From Aeromicrobium ginsengisoli (GTDB taxonomy: Bacteria; Actinomycetota; Actinomycetes; Propionibacteriales; Nocardioidaceae): a DNA stretch of 64,000 nucleotides. The stretch spans positions 806,001-870,000 of the forward strand of contig NZ_SDPQ02000002.1 in NCBI RefSeq assembly GCF_004134905.2, written 5' to 3'. The translations under genes were made by a program, and so were the position numbers. The notes beneath the pieces are model-generated. The model did no database searches. It was not told the origin of the DNA and saw nothing but the letters and a program-made list of their open reading frames with translations. The stretch's first letter is position 1. Every line of letters begins with the position of its first letter. This document shows, one piece after another, positions 8,432-16,825 of the stretch.

Positions 8432-9115
8432 ATGACGACGAAGACGTACGGTCAGATGTGCTCGATCGCTCGCTCGCTCGACGTCCTCGGCGAGCGATGG
8501 AGCCTGCTGGTTGTCCGCGAGTTGCTGCTGGGCCCGAAGCGCTTCAAGAGCCTTCTTGCAGCACTGCCCGGCGTCGGCAGCAACCGGCTTTCCGACCGAT
8601 TGAAAGGTCTCGAGGAGGCAGGGGTCGTTCGCAAGACCACGCTGCCGGCGCCGGCCGCGGTTCCCGCCTACGAGCTAACGGTTCAGGGTGAGCGCCTGAG
8701 AGGGCCGCTGGTTTCCCTTGCTCTGTGGGGCCTCGACCTACCGGTTGACGAGCGCATCGACCCGCAGACCACGCGTGCTGACCTCATCGCGATGACCCTC
8801 GTGGGCACGCAGACGAAGCTGCTGGATCCCGCTCGCCGCGAGTCGTTCGAGTTCCACGTCGGGGACGAGGTGTTCCACCTGGAGCTGCGCGACGGACGAC
8901 TTCTGGCGCGGTCAGGGCCGTCGCCGAGCGATCCGGTCGCGCGAGTTGCCTGCGACCTGCAGACGTTCACGGACCTCGCGCTGCGCCTGCTTACGCCATC
9001 TCAAGCGATCAAGGACGGACGCGTGACGGTCCTGGCTGGGTCGCGCAGCGCATTGACCGAGCTCTATCGCGTGTTGGTCTACGTCCCTGACGCCCCGCTG
9101 ATGTCACCCGTCTAA
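8432..9115 (+). CDS. HxlR-type winged-helix regulator
   Basis: This is a 227-residue protein with an N-terminal HxlR domain: GQMCSIARSLDVLGERWSLL, LLLGPKRFKSLLAALPGV and NRLSDRLKGLEEAGVV. HxlR proteins often have a conserved cysteine near the N-terminus; Cys10 fits. It is longer than the usual 110-130 residues because of a C-terminal SCP2/sterol-carrier-like region of about 100 residues (DEVFHLELRDGRLLARSG). It is divergent from the SDR gene across a palindromic site and probably regulates it. ATG 8432 begins at the domain boundary; upstream codons are promoter sequence. Confidence 0.88.
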   Translation: MTTKTYGQMCSIARSLDVLGERWSLLVVRELLLGPKRFKSLLAALPGVGSNRLSDRLKGLEEAGVVRKTTLPAPAAVPAYELTVQGERLRGPLVSLALWGLDLPVDERIDPQTTRADLIAMTLVGTQTKLLDPARRESFEFHVGDEVFHLELRDGRLLARSGPSPSDPVARVACDLQTFTDLALRLLTPSQAIKDGRVTVLAGSRSALTELYRVLVYVPDAPLMSPV

Positions 9116-9123
9116 CGTCGAAG

Positions 9124-9726
9124 TCAGCGAGGCAGAATCGCGCTGACCTGAGTCCGGATGTCGTCCACGACCAAGTCGTTGCTCACGGCGGGGTCCGCGT
9201 TCGAGGCCATGCTGAAAAAGCTGATCGCAGTAACGATGTGTGCCACCGTTGCGGCTTCGTCGTCACCGATCGACTCGTCGCGGACGAGGACGGCCGCGAC
9301 GGCTCCCTCGGTCTGCCCAGCGATCGCCAGCGCCTCGGCGTGATGAGGCTCCTCGGGATCGCCGAACGCGACTTCGCGCAGGTAGGTGCGACCGTTGGCG
9401 ATCTGGGTGCGGTTGCACTCCACAATCGGCTCCATGATCGCCATCACGGCATCCAGTGCCGTGGGAACGTTCTCGGCCGCGGTCCGGCCCCGCTCGAGCG
9501 CTTCGGCGTAGTGGGTGTTCTGCACGAGCAGGAGCAGCTCGCCCTTGGTCTTGGCGTAGAGGAACAGCGTCCCGGTGCCGATGTCCGCCTTGTCGGCGAT
9601 CTGCTGGGTCGTGACCTCTTCCACGCCGTGTTCAGCGAACAGCTCGCTGGCGGCGGCAATGATGCGTTCGAGCTTCTGCTGCTTGTTGCGTTCGCGGCGG
9701 CCGAGCGGCTGGGAGGCGAGACTCAT
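9124..9726 (-). CDS. TetR/AcrR family regulator
   Basis: This 200-residue TetR protein has the HTH at residues 15-62 (IIAAASELFAEHGVEEVTTQQIADKADIGTGTLF read in parts) and a helical C-terminal domain. It is downstream of an EthD-like gene and a hydrolase on the same strand, with 72 bases before it, and convergent with the HxlR gene eight bases away. It is the nearest candidate regulator for the TGAGTTAACTCA site in front of the hydrolase at 11484. No inducer can be predicted. Confidence 0.88.
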   Translation of the reverse strand: MSLASQPLGRRERNKQQKLERIIAAASELFAEHGVEEVTTQQIADKADIGTGTLFLYAKTKGELLLLVQNTHYAEALERGRTAAENVPTALDAVMAIMEPIVECNRTQIANGRTYLREVAFGDPEEPHHAEALAIAGQTEGAVAAVLVRDESIGDDEAATVAHIVTAISFFSMASNADPAVSNDLVVDDIRTQVSAILPR

Positions 9727-9798
9727 GACGCAACCTCCGGGACTGGGCTCTGACGGTACCGAGGTTCATCCTTCCACGACCGGACCCGCGAATCCGGT

Positions 9799-10602
9799 CT
9801 AGTCCTCGTAGTGGGGGAGGACATGGCCGTCCTTGACGTAGGTGAGCGCGGCGGTGACGTCGTACGCGTGGATCGCAGAGGCCAGCGGCGTCAGCTGCTC
9901 GGACAGGTCCTTCACCGCGCGGCTGGAGAAGAACGCATCGCGCGCCGCATCGTCGGCGAATCCGAGGATGACCGAGGCGTGGAATCGCTGGTCCTTGGGG
10001 TTGTCGTGCGCAACGTCAGGGGTGTCCCACAGCTTCTTGTTCCACGGCATGAAGGTCTGTGTGCGCAGCTCCTTGAGTACCCCGGTTGCGGCCATGGATG
10101 ACACCAGCTGCTTGTTGACGAACCTGCGGAACTCACCCGCGCTGGCTCCGTCGCGCCGGCGCAGGTAGATGACGGCGCGCGAGCCGACCACCTCGCCGGG
10201 CGCGGCAACGTCATACCAGCGGGAGGCATTCGGGAGACCGCCATAGAGGAGAGTGCGGCGGAACACGTTGATCTCGTCCTTGTACGCCAGCGCCGTCTGC
10301 TTGCGTCCCTTCAGCGGAGAGAGCGCGGACTGAAGGGTGACTTCCGCGATGCCGTCGATCTTCCGGTCGGCGGGGATGGTGGTCTCCACCCTTTCGGTTG
10401 AAGGCCAGCGTCCCGGGTTGTCCTCGGCCAGGTGGATCTGCCGGTATTCCTCCATGCCTGGGGTCGCGGAGATGATGCCGGAGTGCGGGCCCTTCCAGTA
10501 GTCCATGCCGGTTTGGCGGGGCTGGTCGGTGCGCACCCACAGCAGGATCGAGGAGGAGAAGTGCTTCCTCACGCCGAGTCGTGTGGTCGGTGATGTGCTC
10601 AT
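9799..10602 (-). CDS. EthD-like dimeric alpha/beta-barrel protein
   Basis: I do not recognise a characterised enzyme. The 267 residues appear to be two ferredoxin-like (EthD/dimeric alpha-beta barrel) modules: the first has MDYWKGPHSGIISATPGMEE and YRQIHL, the second FHASVILGFADDAARDAFF. No catalytic triad, cofactor motif, signal peptide or membrane segment is visible. It lies 21 bases downstream of the alpha/beta hydrolase and is likely co-transcribed with it, consistent with a small-molecule catabolic or biosynthetic role. Related sequences often carry misleading enzyme names, so function should be left open. Confidence 0.7.
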   Translation of the reverse strand: MSTSPTTRLGVRKHFSSSILLWVRTDQPRQTGMDYWKGPHSGIISATPGMEEYRQIHLAEDNPGRWPSTERVETTIPADRKIDGIAEVTLQSALSPLKGRKQTALAYKDEINVFRRTLLYGGLPNASRWYDVAAPGEVVGSRAVIYLRRRDGASAGEFRRFVNKQLVSSMAATGVLKELRTQTFMPWNKKLWDTPDVAHDNPKDQRFHASVILGFADDAARDAFFSSRAVKDLSEQLTPLASAIHAYDVTAALTYVKDGHVLPHYED

Positions 10603-10623
10603 GGTGATGTCTTTCAGTGAGGG

Positions 10624-11484
10624 TCAGCGGTTGAGGAAGTCGACGGCGACGGGAGCGAACTCCTCGTGGAACTGGAAGATGCCGCCGTGCCCGGAGTCGG
10701 GGTAGATGACCAGCTCGGACCCCGCGATGCGGCGGTGCAGGTCCTCGGACAGGACCGACGGCACCATGCGGTCGTTGTCGCCGTTCGCGATCAGCGTGGG
10801 CTGGGTCAGCGTCGACAGGTCCGACGGGGCGGACCGGCCGTACTTCTTGATGGCCTTCAGCTGCGTCTGGAACGCCTTCACCTTGATCGGAGCGTCGCGG
10901 TCCTCGGTGCGCTCCTCGAGGCGCTGAACGAACGCCTTGGCCGCTGGCTTTCCGGTCTCGTTGCGGTTGAAGAACAGGAACTCCTTGGGGTCCGACCGCG
11001 TAACGGCGGCCCGCAGCATGTCCCAGTAGGTGGTGCCGGCGACCTTGTCGATGTCCTTGCCGCCGCGCGGCCCGGTGCCGGTCAGCACGAGCTTGCGGAC
11101 GAGGTCGGGGTGCTTGACGACCAGATCCTGCGCGACCATGCCGCCGAGCGAGAAGGAGAAGATGTCGATCTTGTCGAAGCCGAGAGCCTTGATGAAGGTG
11201 TAGGCGTCATCGGCCATCGCCTCGACGGTGTCCGGCACGCTGCCGGTGGAGGCTCCGACACCGCGGTTGTCGAACGTGATGACGTGACGGTTCCTGGCGA
11301 TGGGGTCCACGATGCGCGGATCCCAGTTGTCCAGCGTCGCGGCGAGGTGCACGAAGAAGACGACGGGGATGCCGCCCTTCGGCCCCAGCTCTCGGTAGGC
11401 GTACGTGACGCCACCAGCGGTGACGGTGCGGGCGGGTGCCTTCGCGTACGAGGTGACGACGGGTTCGTCCTGGTAGTTGCTCAT
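10624..11484 (-). CDS. alpha/beta hydrolase (haloperoxidase/esterase type)
   Basis: This 286-residue hydrolase has the first-strand VVFFVHLAATLDNWDPR, FDNRGVGAS, the nucleophile elbow FSFSLGGM near residue 116, the acid in NGDNDRMVP and the histidine in SGHGG near the C-terminus. ATG 11484 has an AAGGAGAA site nine bases upstream. It resembles the partial hydrolase at 1-312. The promoter region carries three ACTCA/TGAGT half-sites, including a perfect 12-base palindrome, so a TetR protein probably controls this gene and the EthD-like gene behind it. Confidence 0.85.
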   Translation of the reverse strand: MSNYQDEPVVTSYAKAPARTVTAGGVTYAYRELGPKGGIPVVFFVHLAATLDNWDPRIVDPIARNRHVITFDNRGVGASTGSVPDTVEAMADDAYTFIKALGFDKIDIFSFSLGGMVAQDLVVKHPDLVRKLVLTGTGPRGGKDIDKVAGTTYWDMLRAAVTRSDPKEFLFFNRNETGKPAAKAFVQRLEERTEDRDAPIKVKAFQTQLKAIKKYGRSAPSDLSTLTQPTLIANGDNDRMVPSVLSEDLHRRIAGSELVIYPDSGHGGIFQFHEEFAPVAVDFLNR

Positions 11485-11526
11485 GAGAATTGTTCTCCTT
11501 CTGGTTGGTTGCTCAAAAGCGAGCAT

Positions 11527-11547
11527 ACTCAATTATGAGTTAACTCA
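11527..11547. promoter_or_regulatory. triple ACTCA/TGAGT operator before the hydrolase gene
   Basis: ACTCA (11527-11531), TGAGT (11536-11540) and AACTCA (11542-11547) form a perfect TGAGTTAACTCA palindrome plus one extra half-site, about 45 bases upstream of the ATG at 11484. It is the expected size and position for a TetR operator; the binding protein is not shown. Confidence 0.5.
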
Positions 11548-11697
11548 GAAAGGTTTGTCAAGCGAGCTGCCTTGCCGTACCGACGATCCTGGTTCGAAGA
11601 AGCGTCGAGACCTAGGTAGCCATCGCAGTCCTCTTGCTGCCGGATCCTGCACAGACTCGGCGACCCGCGGCGAAGGTCGTCCACCACAGTCGCGGTC

Positions 11698-11871
11698 GTG
11701 ATATCGCCGATAATCTATGCGTGGCGCCGGCTCGAGCCCGATCTCGACCCAGTCCGCTTCGCGACCGCCCTGCGCTTGGATGACGCCGCATACGGTGCCG
11801 GGCTGTTGACCGACGCGATTCGATCGCGGTCTCTACGAGCCTTGCTTCCGCACATGCGACGATCGCGCTGA
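11698..11871 (+). pseudogene. C-terminal relic of a glycosyltransferase (MftF-like)
   Basis: An open frame of 57 codons reads VISPIIYAWRRLEPDLDP, then DDAAYGAGLLTDAIRSRS and LRALLPHMRRSR before its stop. The D-x-AYG-G pattern followed by LLP near the end resembles, from memory, the C-terminus of the mycofactocin glycosyltransferase MftF and related enzymes. No N-terminal part, start or ribosome site precedes it; upstream is the hydrolase promoter. I read it as the tail of a deleted gene. The family assignment is tentative. Confidence 0.35.
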
Positions 11872-11943
11872 GAAGCGGCCCCCGGCCTAACGATGGCAAT
11901 CTCAGGTCACCGCCCCCGTCCAGCTCACCAACTGTGGTTGGAC

Positions 11944-12708
11944 TCAGGGTCTCGATGATCCAGCGAAGCTTGCCACGAGGGCGGTCGCCTCGGGCGTTGT
12001 GATCGCCGCCGCAATCGTCCGCGACTCGTCGGCGCCAGTGGTGGCCCGATCTGCCGACCATGAGCCCCGTTGAAGACGCCGGGCCTGCCCGAGTGCGTGG
12101 CTGGGGCCGGTGGCGATCGATGCCGCGAGCTCGCGCGCTCGGCTGACGGCGTTTCCTGAGACGACCTCGGTGACGAGACCCCAGGAGAGGGCCTGGTCGC
12201 CGTCGATGACGGTAGGGGTCAGGAGGAGCTGAAGGGCGCGTTGCTGGCCCACGGCGCGTGGAAGGAGCCACGACACTCCGCAGTCAGGTGTGAGCCCGAT
12301 GCCGGAGTATGCCGTCACGAACCGGGTCGCATGGTCGGCGACGATCAGATCGCCTGCAAGCATGACGCCGATGCCGGCGCCGGCCACAGATCCCTGTACC
12401 GCAACAACAACTGGTTTGGGCAGCGAGTCCAATTTCTGCAAGGCACCATCGAGAACGTCAGCGAGTTCGCGCAGGTAGGCGCTGCTGTCGTCGGCAGCGA
12501 TCATGCTGTGGATGTCGCCACCGGCGCAGAATCGCTTGCCGGCTCCGGTCAGCAGCACTGCGCGCGCAGCGTCGTCACGTTCGATGATCTGCACGGCTTC
12601 TGCGAAGGCGCGGGCGGCGGTGAGGTCAAAGGCGTTTGATCGCTCTGGACGGGTCAGCTCCAGATGCGCCACCCCGTCGGCGATCGAGAGAGATAGCGGT
12701 TCGGACAT
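11944..12708 (-). CDS. enoyl-CoA hydratase/isomerase family protein (PaaG-like active site)
   Basis: This is a 254-residue crotonase. The oxyanion glycines are in GAGKRFCAGGDI and GSVAGAGIGVML. The first catalytic glutamate of hydratases is absent (GIGVMLAGDL), while YSGIGLTPDCGVSWLLPR carries the aspartate pattern seen in PaaG and other enoyl-CoA isomerases. Isomerase activity is therefore more likely than hydration. It is divergent from the nitronate monooxygenase gene across a 139-base AT-rich promoter region with TTGCAT repeats. Confidence 0.85.
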   Translation of the reverse strand: MSEPLSLSIADGVAHLELTRPERSNAFDLTAARAFAEAVQIIERDDAARAVLLTGAGKRFCAGGDIHSMIAADDSSAYLRELADVLDGALQKLDSLPKPVVVAVQGSVAGAGIGVMLAGDLIVADHATRFVTAYSGIGLTPDCGVSWLLPRAVGQQRALQLLLTPTVIDGDQALSWGLVTEVVSGNAVSRARELAASIATGPSHALGQARRLQRGSWSADRATTGADESRTIAAAITTPEATALVASFAGSSRP

Positions 12709-12769
12709 GAAGCTCCTCGGGGGTCGTCGCTCTGATGGATGGGACGCCAGACAGTCGTGAGGCGGAACC

Positions 12770-12805
12770 CATATGATTTTGCATCAAGTTGCATAATACT
12801 ATATG
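12770..12805. promoter_or_regulatory. AT-rich divergent promoter with TTGCAT repeats
   Basis: Two TTGCAT copies (12779-12784, 12789-12794) ten bases apart lie in the only AT-rich stretch between two divergent genes, flanked by CATATG and ATATG. They are on one helix face and could bind the PadR protein encoded at 13807, but this is only positional. Confidence 0.3.
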
Positions 12806-12847
12806 TCTTGCGAAGGTTGAACCTCGCCACCGAGCTGAGGAGCCGAC

Positions 12848-13834
12848 ATGACCCTGCCGCCGATCTTGAGGATGCCGCTTGCGATACCCGTGGTTGCCTC
12901 GCCGTTGTTCATTGCGTCCGGGCCAGAACTCGTCGCCGCCCAGTGCAAGGCCGGCGTCATCGGCTCGTTTCCGGCTCTGAACGCCAGGCCGGCCAACGAG
13001 CTCAAGCGTTGGCTGACACAAATCGACACGGACCTCGCCGCGTTCTCTGATGCGCACCCTGAGCTCCCCATTGCGCCGTACGCGGTCAATCAGATCGTCC
13101 ACCGCTCGAACACTCGGCTTCAGGAGGACCTGGAGGTATGTGTTGAGCACCGGGTCCCGATCGTCATCAGCTCCCTGGGTGCGCGGCAGGACGTCAACGA
13201 CGCGATCCACTCGTATGGCGGAATCGTCTTGCATGACGTGATCAACGACAAGTTCGCCCGCAAGGCAATAGATAAAGGCGCCGACGGACTGATTGCCGTT
13301 GCTACGGGCGCCGGTGGTCACGCCGGAGTGCAGTCACCATTCGCTCTCCTGCAGGAGATTCGAACCTGGTTCGATGGCCCGCTGCTCCTGTCGGGTGCGA
13401 TTGCGCACGGCCGGTCGGTACTCGCTGCTCAAGCGGCCGGTGCCGACTTCGCCTACGTCGGCTCGGCGTTCCTCGCAACACACGAAGCGCGTGCCGACAT
13501 GGCCTACAAGCAGATGATCACCGACAGTGCAGCGTCGGACATCGTTTACAGCAATTCGTTCACTGGTGTCCACGGCAACTACCTACGCGGGAGCATCGTG
13601 GCGGCAGGTATGGACCCCGACAACCTTCCAGTGTCGGATCCATCGGCGATGGACTTCGGTTCGTCCCGACCTACCTCCGCGCCGAAGCCGTGGAGAGACA
13701 TCTGGGGTGCCGGTCAAGGAGTGGGCGCTGTCCGCGACATCGGCTCGGTGCAGGACGTCGTGACCCGGCTCTCGGCCGAGTATGAGCAAGCGCGCTCGGC
13801 GCTGCGTTACGTGCTCGACGCATCGGCTTCGTGA
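12848..13834 (+). CDS. nitronate monooxygenase / 2-nitropropane dioxygenase family
   Basis: This 328-residue FMN-dependent TIM-barrel oxidase would turn alkyl nitronates into carbonyl compounds and nitrite; in degradation clusters such proteins may instead be flavin-dependent dehydrogenases. Motifs: VVASPLFIASGPELVAAQCKAG at the N-terminus, VATGAGGHAG with the probable catalytic histidine near residue 160, and the FMN phosphate site AAGADFAYVGSAFLAT. A GAGGAG site precedes the ATG. The 3' end overlaps the convergent PadR gene by 28 bases. Confidence 0.88.
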   Translation: MTLPPILRMPLAIPVVASPLFIASGPELVAAQCKAGVIGSFPALNARPANELKRWLTQIDTDLAAFSDAHPELPIAPYAVNQIVHRSNTRLQEDLEVCVEHRVPIVISSLGARQDVNDAIHSYGGIVLHDVINDKFARKAIDKGADGLIAVATGAGGHAGVQSPFALLQEIRTWFDGPLLLSGAIAHGRSVLAAQAAGADFAYVGSAFLATHEARADMAYKQMITDSAASDIVYSNSFTGVHGNYLRGSIVAAGMDPDNLPVSDPSAMDFGSSRPTSAPKPWRDIWGAGQGVGAVRDIGSVQDVVTRLSAEYEQARSALRYVLDASAS

Positions 13835-14379
13835 TTTGGCTGTTGTTGTGACCGTAGCTCCGTGAGAACGGCGTCGCACCACTGAATCCGGGTCCGCTCC
13901 AGATCGATGCCCGCTTGCAGCACCAGGCGTTGCATACGCCCCTGAGCGTCCAGGTCGCGATCCTGAAAATCGCGGCGGTCGATCTCCTCGTATCGGCTGA
14001 GGATCTGCGCATGGATCTGTCGGTCGTGTGTGACGGCTGCCTCAACGCCGGGGTTCCCGAGCGCCGCTGCGGCGCGCACCTTGACGAACAGCGCTTCTCG
14101 CATGGGCGCAGGATCGTCTTGGTTGATGGTCCAAGCCATCAGGGCGGAGGTGCCGGCGGGGAGGATTTCGAATTCTTTGGGTTGACCTCTCTCCGGTGGC
14201 CCAGGTCGTGACACCGTGCTGACCAGCCCGGCTTCGCGTAGACGCTCGAGCTCGCGGTAGATCTGCTGGTGGGATGCCGACCAGAAGTATCCGATCGAGC
14301 GGTCGAATCGACGCGCCAGTTCGAGGCCTGTCGACGACCGTTCGGTCAGCGCAGCCAGTATCGCGAACTTGAGCGACAT
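13807..14379 (-). CDS. PadR family transcriptional regulator
   Basis: This is a 190-residue PadR regulator. The winged helix (residues 1-75) contains LKFAILAALTERSSTG, FWSASHQQIYRELERL and EAGLVSTVSRPG, and the C-terminal half is a helical dimerisation domain. ATG 14379 follows a strong GGAGGA site; a longer frame to 14424 lacks one. It converges on and overlaps the nitronate monooxygenase gene, and it probably regulates that gene and the divergent crotonase, though no classical PadR ATGT-N8-ACAT operator is visible. Confidence 0.85.
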   Translation of the reverse strand: MSLKFAILAALTERSSTGLELARRFDRSIGYFWSASHQQIYRELERLREAGLVSTVSRPGPPERGQPKEFEILPAGTSALMAWTINQDDPAPMREALFVKVRAAAALGNPGVEAAVTHDRQIHAQILSRYEEIDRRDFQDRDLDAQGRMQRLVLQAGIDLERTRIQWCDAVLTELRSQQQPNHEADASST

Positions 14380-14932
14380 GCTTCCTCCTCGTCGTCCGGT
14401 TCGAGGCCCTCCGGCGGCTGTCACAGCAGCATGGCAGAAGGGATCGCACGTCGCGTTGGCCGCTCCGAACGGTGCTAGTCAGTCTGCCAGCAGTGAATCG
14501 CGCAGCTTCACGACCGATCGGGCACAAGTGGCCACCGCGCTTGCCCGCCAGACGCCACCAGGCCCGCATCCCACCCTGTACGCCAGTGGCAGCACCCGAG
14601 CACCCCCGACGCACCCCGCGGGCAAAGTCAGCTGCTTCGGAGCCACGAATGTAACTGAAATGACAGGCTAAACACCGCCCCTGAGTCACTAGCGGTGAGG
14701 CGGTCAGGTGTCGACGTGGTGGGTCGAGTACCCGAGCGATCTGAGCGATCTGTGCGAGACCGACTGCCCTCCACGTCCTATGGACCTCGAGTCAGCATCG
14801 TCATATGCTCGGCGCACTGCGGCCCCGCATCCTCTTCCCCCGAAGACGCGCGGGGCCGCGCCAACGTCTGCTCACGCGACTCGGCTCGCGTCGTGGCGAG
14901 ACATCGCAGATACTCGCATCAGTTCTGCGGAA
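14380..14932. other. 550-base stretch without a credible gene
   Basis: Short open frames exist on both strands, but none has family-like composition or a convincing start. The stretch separates the catabolic region from the accessory island and shows no repeat, RNA gene or transposase remnant that I can identify. Confidence 0.5.
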
Positions 14933-15238
14933 TCATCCGTCACGCTCGCCGCCCTCGATCGCGAGCCTACGAAGCCGCTTGGCCTCCGCGACTGTTAGAT
15001 CGCCGGCCCACTCACACGCATCGGCGATCGTCAGCCCTTCAGAGTTCATGAGGGCGCCCAGGGCAACGCCAGCGGCCCTTTCGTACCGCTCAACGGCGGC
15101 ATCACGCTCTGTAAGGGCGACCACTACGTCGACACCCAGCGCGGAACACCGCCGCTCGACCTCGGCCCTTTCTCGCCGCCGCTTGGCCTGCGCCTCGAGC
15201 GCCTGTCGTCGCGCGACCTGCCTGACTGACTGACCCAC
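14933..15238 (-). CDS. hypothetical helical protein (island-associated)
   Basis: This 101-residue protein begins at GTG 15238 with a perfect AGGAGG site eight bases upstream. The first 35 residues are basic and helical (RRQALEAQAKRRRERAEVERR), followed by an ALTERDAAVERYERAAG helix and a C-terminal AWAGDLTVAEAKRLRRLA-like segment; overall it looks like a small coiled-coil or HTH-like DNA-associated protein. I recall similar small proteins in actinobacterial mobile elements but cannot name a family. It is on the same strand as the 125- and 443-residue genes to its right. Confidence 0.65.
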   Translation of the reverse strand: MGQSVRQVARRQALEAQAKRRRERAEVERRCSALGVDVVVALTERDAAVERYERAAGVALGALMNSEGLTIADACEWAGDLTVAEAKRLRRLAIEGGERDG

Positions 15239-15493
15239 TGGAATCGCCTCCTGAAACGTTAAGACCTTTCAAGCCCTAAGGCCGATGGCGGTCGCCCCAG
15301 TGGCCACTCCAATCCAAATGTTTCACCACGGTGCCGCAGGGTTTCAGACCAATGAGGTTCACGGTCTATGTGTGCGTCGGGCTGCCTCCATAGACGCCAT
15401 GGCCAGTGACGGCGTGAGATGGCAAGAACGCCAAGCTTGTACGCGTCCGCTCGTTGTCGTTGGGGGGTGTCCTGGCGCGCCGAATCCTCGTGG

Positions 15494-16825
15494 CTAGAGT
15501 CTCGGGCTCGCTGCCTTGCTCGGTGTGCTCATCACAGGAGGGGGTTGCTTGGGAGGCGACTGCTTGCCAGTCGATTCCTCTGACTCCTGCACGGGCAGTG
15601 GACTGCGCAAGAGAGTGTCCAGACCTGCAGCTCGGTTGACGGCTTCGTCTGCGGCGAGGAACACACGTCGTGCCGGTGCGGCAAGGATCGGGCGGGTCTC
15701 GGGCGTGAGTGGCACGGTCTGCCGGCGCTGTATCGCAACCGGATCGACGGATGTCGCGAGACGACTGAGGTCCTGCTCGCGCACGATCCTTGCGATCGCG
15801 CGTGCCGGGGCGCGCAGATCGCCGGTCTGGATTAGGTCGCGGGCAGCTGCCGAGATCGTCACGGCTGATGCAAGGTGACCCGACAGGGCATGCAGGACCT
15901 CGGGGTGGTCTTCTGGTTGAGAATGCCGACCTGCATCGGCGAACCGCTCCTGAAGATCCCTGCCGGCATTGATGAGCGTCATGGGAACAGGGACGCTGCC
16001 GAACGAAAGTTCAGCCGACGCGTCACGCAGCTGCCCCCAAGACGTCGACGAGTCACGCAGAATCGGACTTAGCCGGCCCGCCGTCACCTTGTCGATGATT
16101 CCGGTCTCTGTCGCTTGGGCGACGAAGCCTTCGAAAGCCTTCATTGATTCGGTCTCTAGGTGCGACAGGACATGAAGGACAGTGGTCGACCGATCGCCGA
16201 TCAAGGCTCGGTGCGCCTCGACGTCCCATACCGCTATGGCTCGGCGTAGCTGTGTCCCGGCGTCGGTAGGAACGGGTCGACGTCGACCAGGCTCCGCCAG
16301 CGCGGCGGCGGCCAATTGCTCAACAGCGTTGAACCGGCGATGAGTATCGCGGGCCACCGATGCCAGCTCGAGCTGAGCCGGCTGAGAGCGCCTGTGGTCC
16401 ATGCGCAGGTCGACGCTGTGGTCTCGTGCCGCGCGGCCAACCAGTTGCGATGTTGTCCAAAGACTGCTGGCCGTGAGTCGGTTGGCTTCGGGCAACTCAT
16501 CAGGGCCAATCGGTGCCGTCTGGATCATCTTCGCGCTGTGCTCAAGCGCGGCTGTTACCTGCGAGAGTGCCGTGTCCGGCCTCCCCGGGCCAGGCCAGGG
16601 TTGATGTTCTACCGCAGCACCGAGGGATTGGGCGTCCAGCGCGATCCGCTCCACCAACAGGTCGCTGTGCGACCTTGAGTTGGCCAGGCTTTGTTGGACA
16701 GTCCATGCTGCGCCTGCGAGCCGTGGCCACGCGCGAACGAGGGCTGCGGCATCGAACTCGCTGGTGTGCTGGGCTCGAAGTGCCAGGTGGAACGCGACGC
16801 GTAGCTGCTCAATGGTCGTGGACAT
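15494..16825 (-). CDS. hypothetical 443-residue helical protein
   Basis: I do not recognise this gene. It is 443 residues, almost entirely helical, without signal peptide or membrane segment, and ends in a proline- and lysine-rich tail (KQSPPKQPPPVMSTPSKA). The ATG at 16825 lies inside the 125-residue gene upstream, a 17-base overlap that implies coupled translation. Arg/His-rich segments (ARDHSVDLRMDHRRSQ) could contact DNA. It may be an accessory DNA-processing or conjugation protein of an integrative element; that is only context. Confidence 0.7.
   Translation of the reverse strand: MSTTIEQLRVAFHLALRAQHTSEFDAAALVRAWPRLAGAAWTVQQSLANSRSHSDLLVERIALDAQSLGAAVEHQPWPGPGRPDTALSQVTAALEHSAKMIQTAPIGPDELPEANRLTASSLWTTSQLVGRAARDHSVDLRMDHRRSQPAQLELASVARDTHRRFNAVEQLAAAALAEPGRRRPVPTDAGTQLRRAIAVWDVEAHRALIGDRSTTVLHVLSHLETESMKAFEGFVAQATETGIIDKVTAGRLSPILRDSSTSWGQLRDASAELSFGSVPVPMTLINAGRDLQERFADAGRHSQPEDHPEVLHALSGHLASAVTISAAARDLIQTGDLRAPARAIARIVREQDLSRLATSVDPVAIQRRQTVPLTPETRPILAAPARRVFLAADEAVNRAAGLDTLLRSPLPVQESEESTGKQSPPKQPPPVMSTPSKAASPRL

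Noticed and set aside
13350..13370. GATTCGAACCTG inside the nitronate monooxygenase gene, resembling a tRNA T-arm and a possible att copy
   Set aside because: The match to the tRNA-Arg T-arm is interrupted and lies in conserved coding sequence; no acceptor or anticodon arm can be folded, so it is chance.
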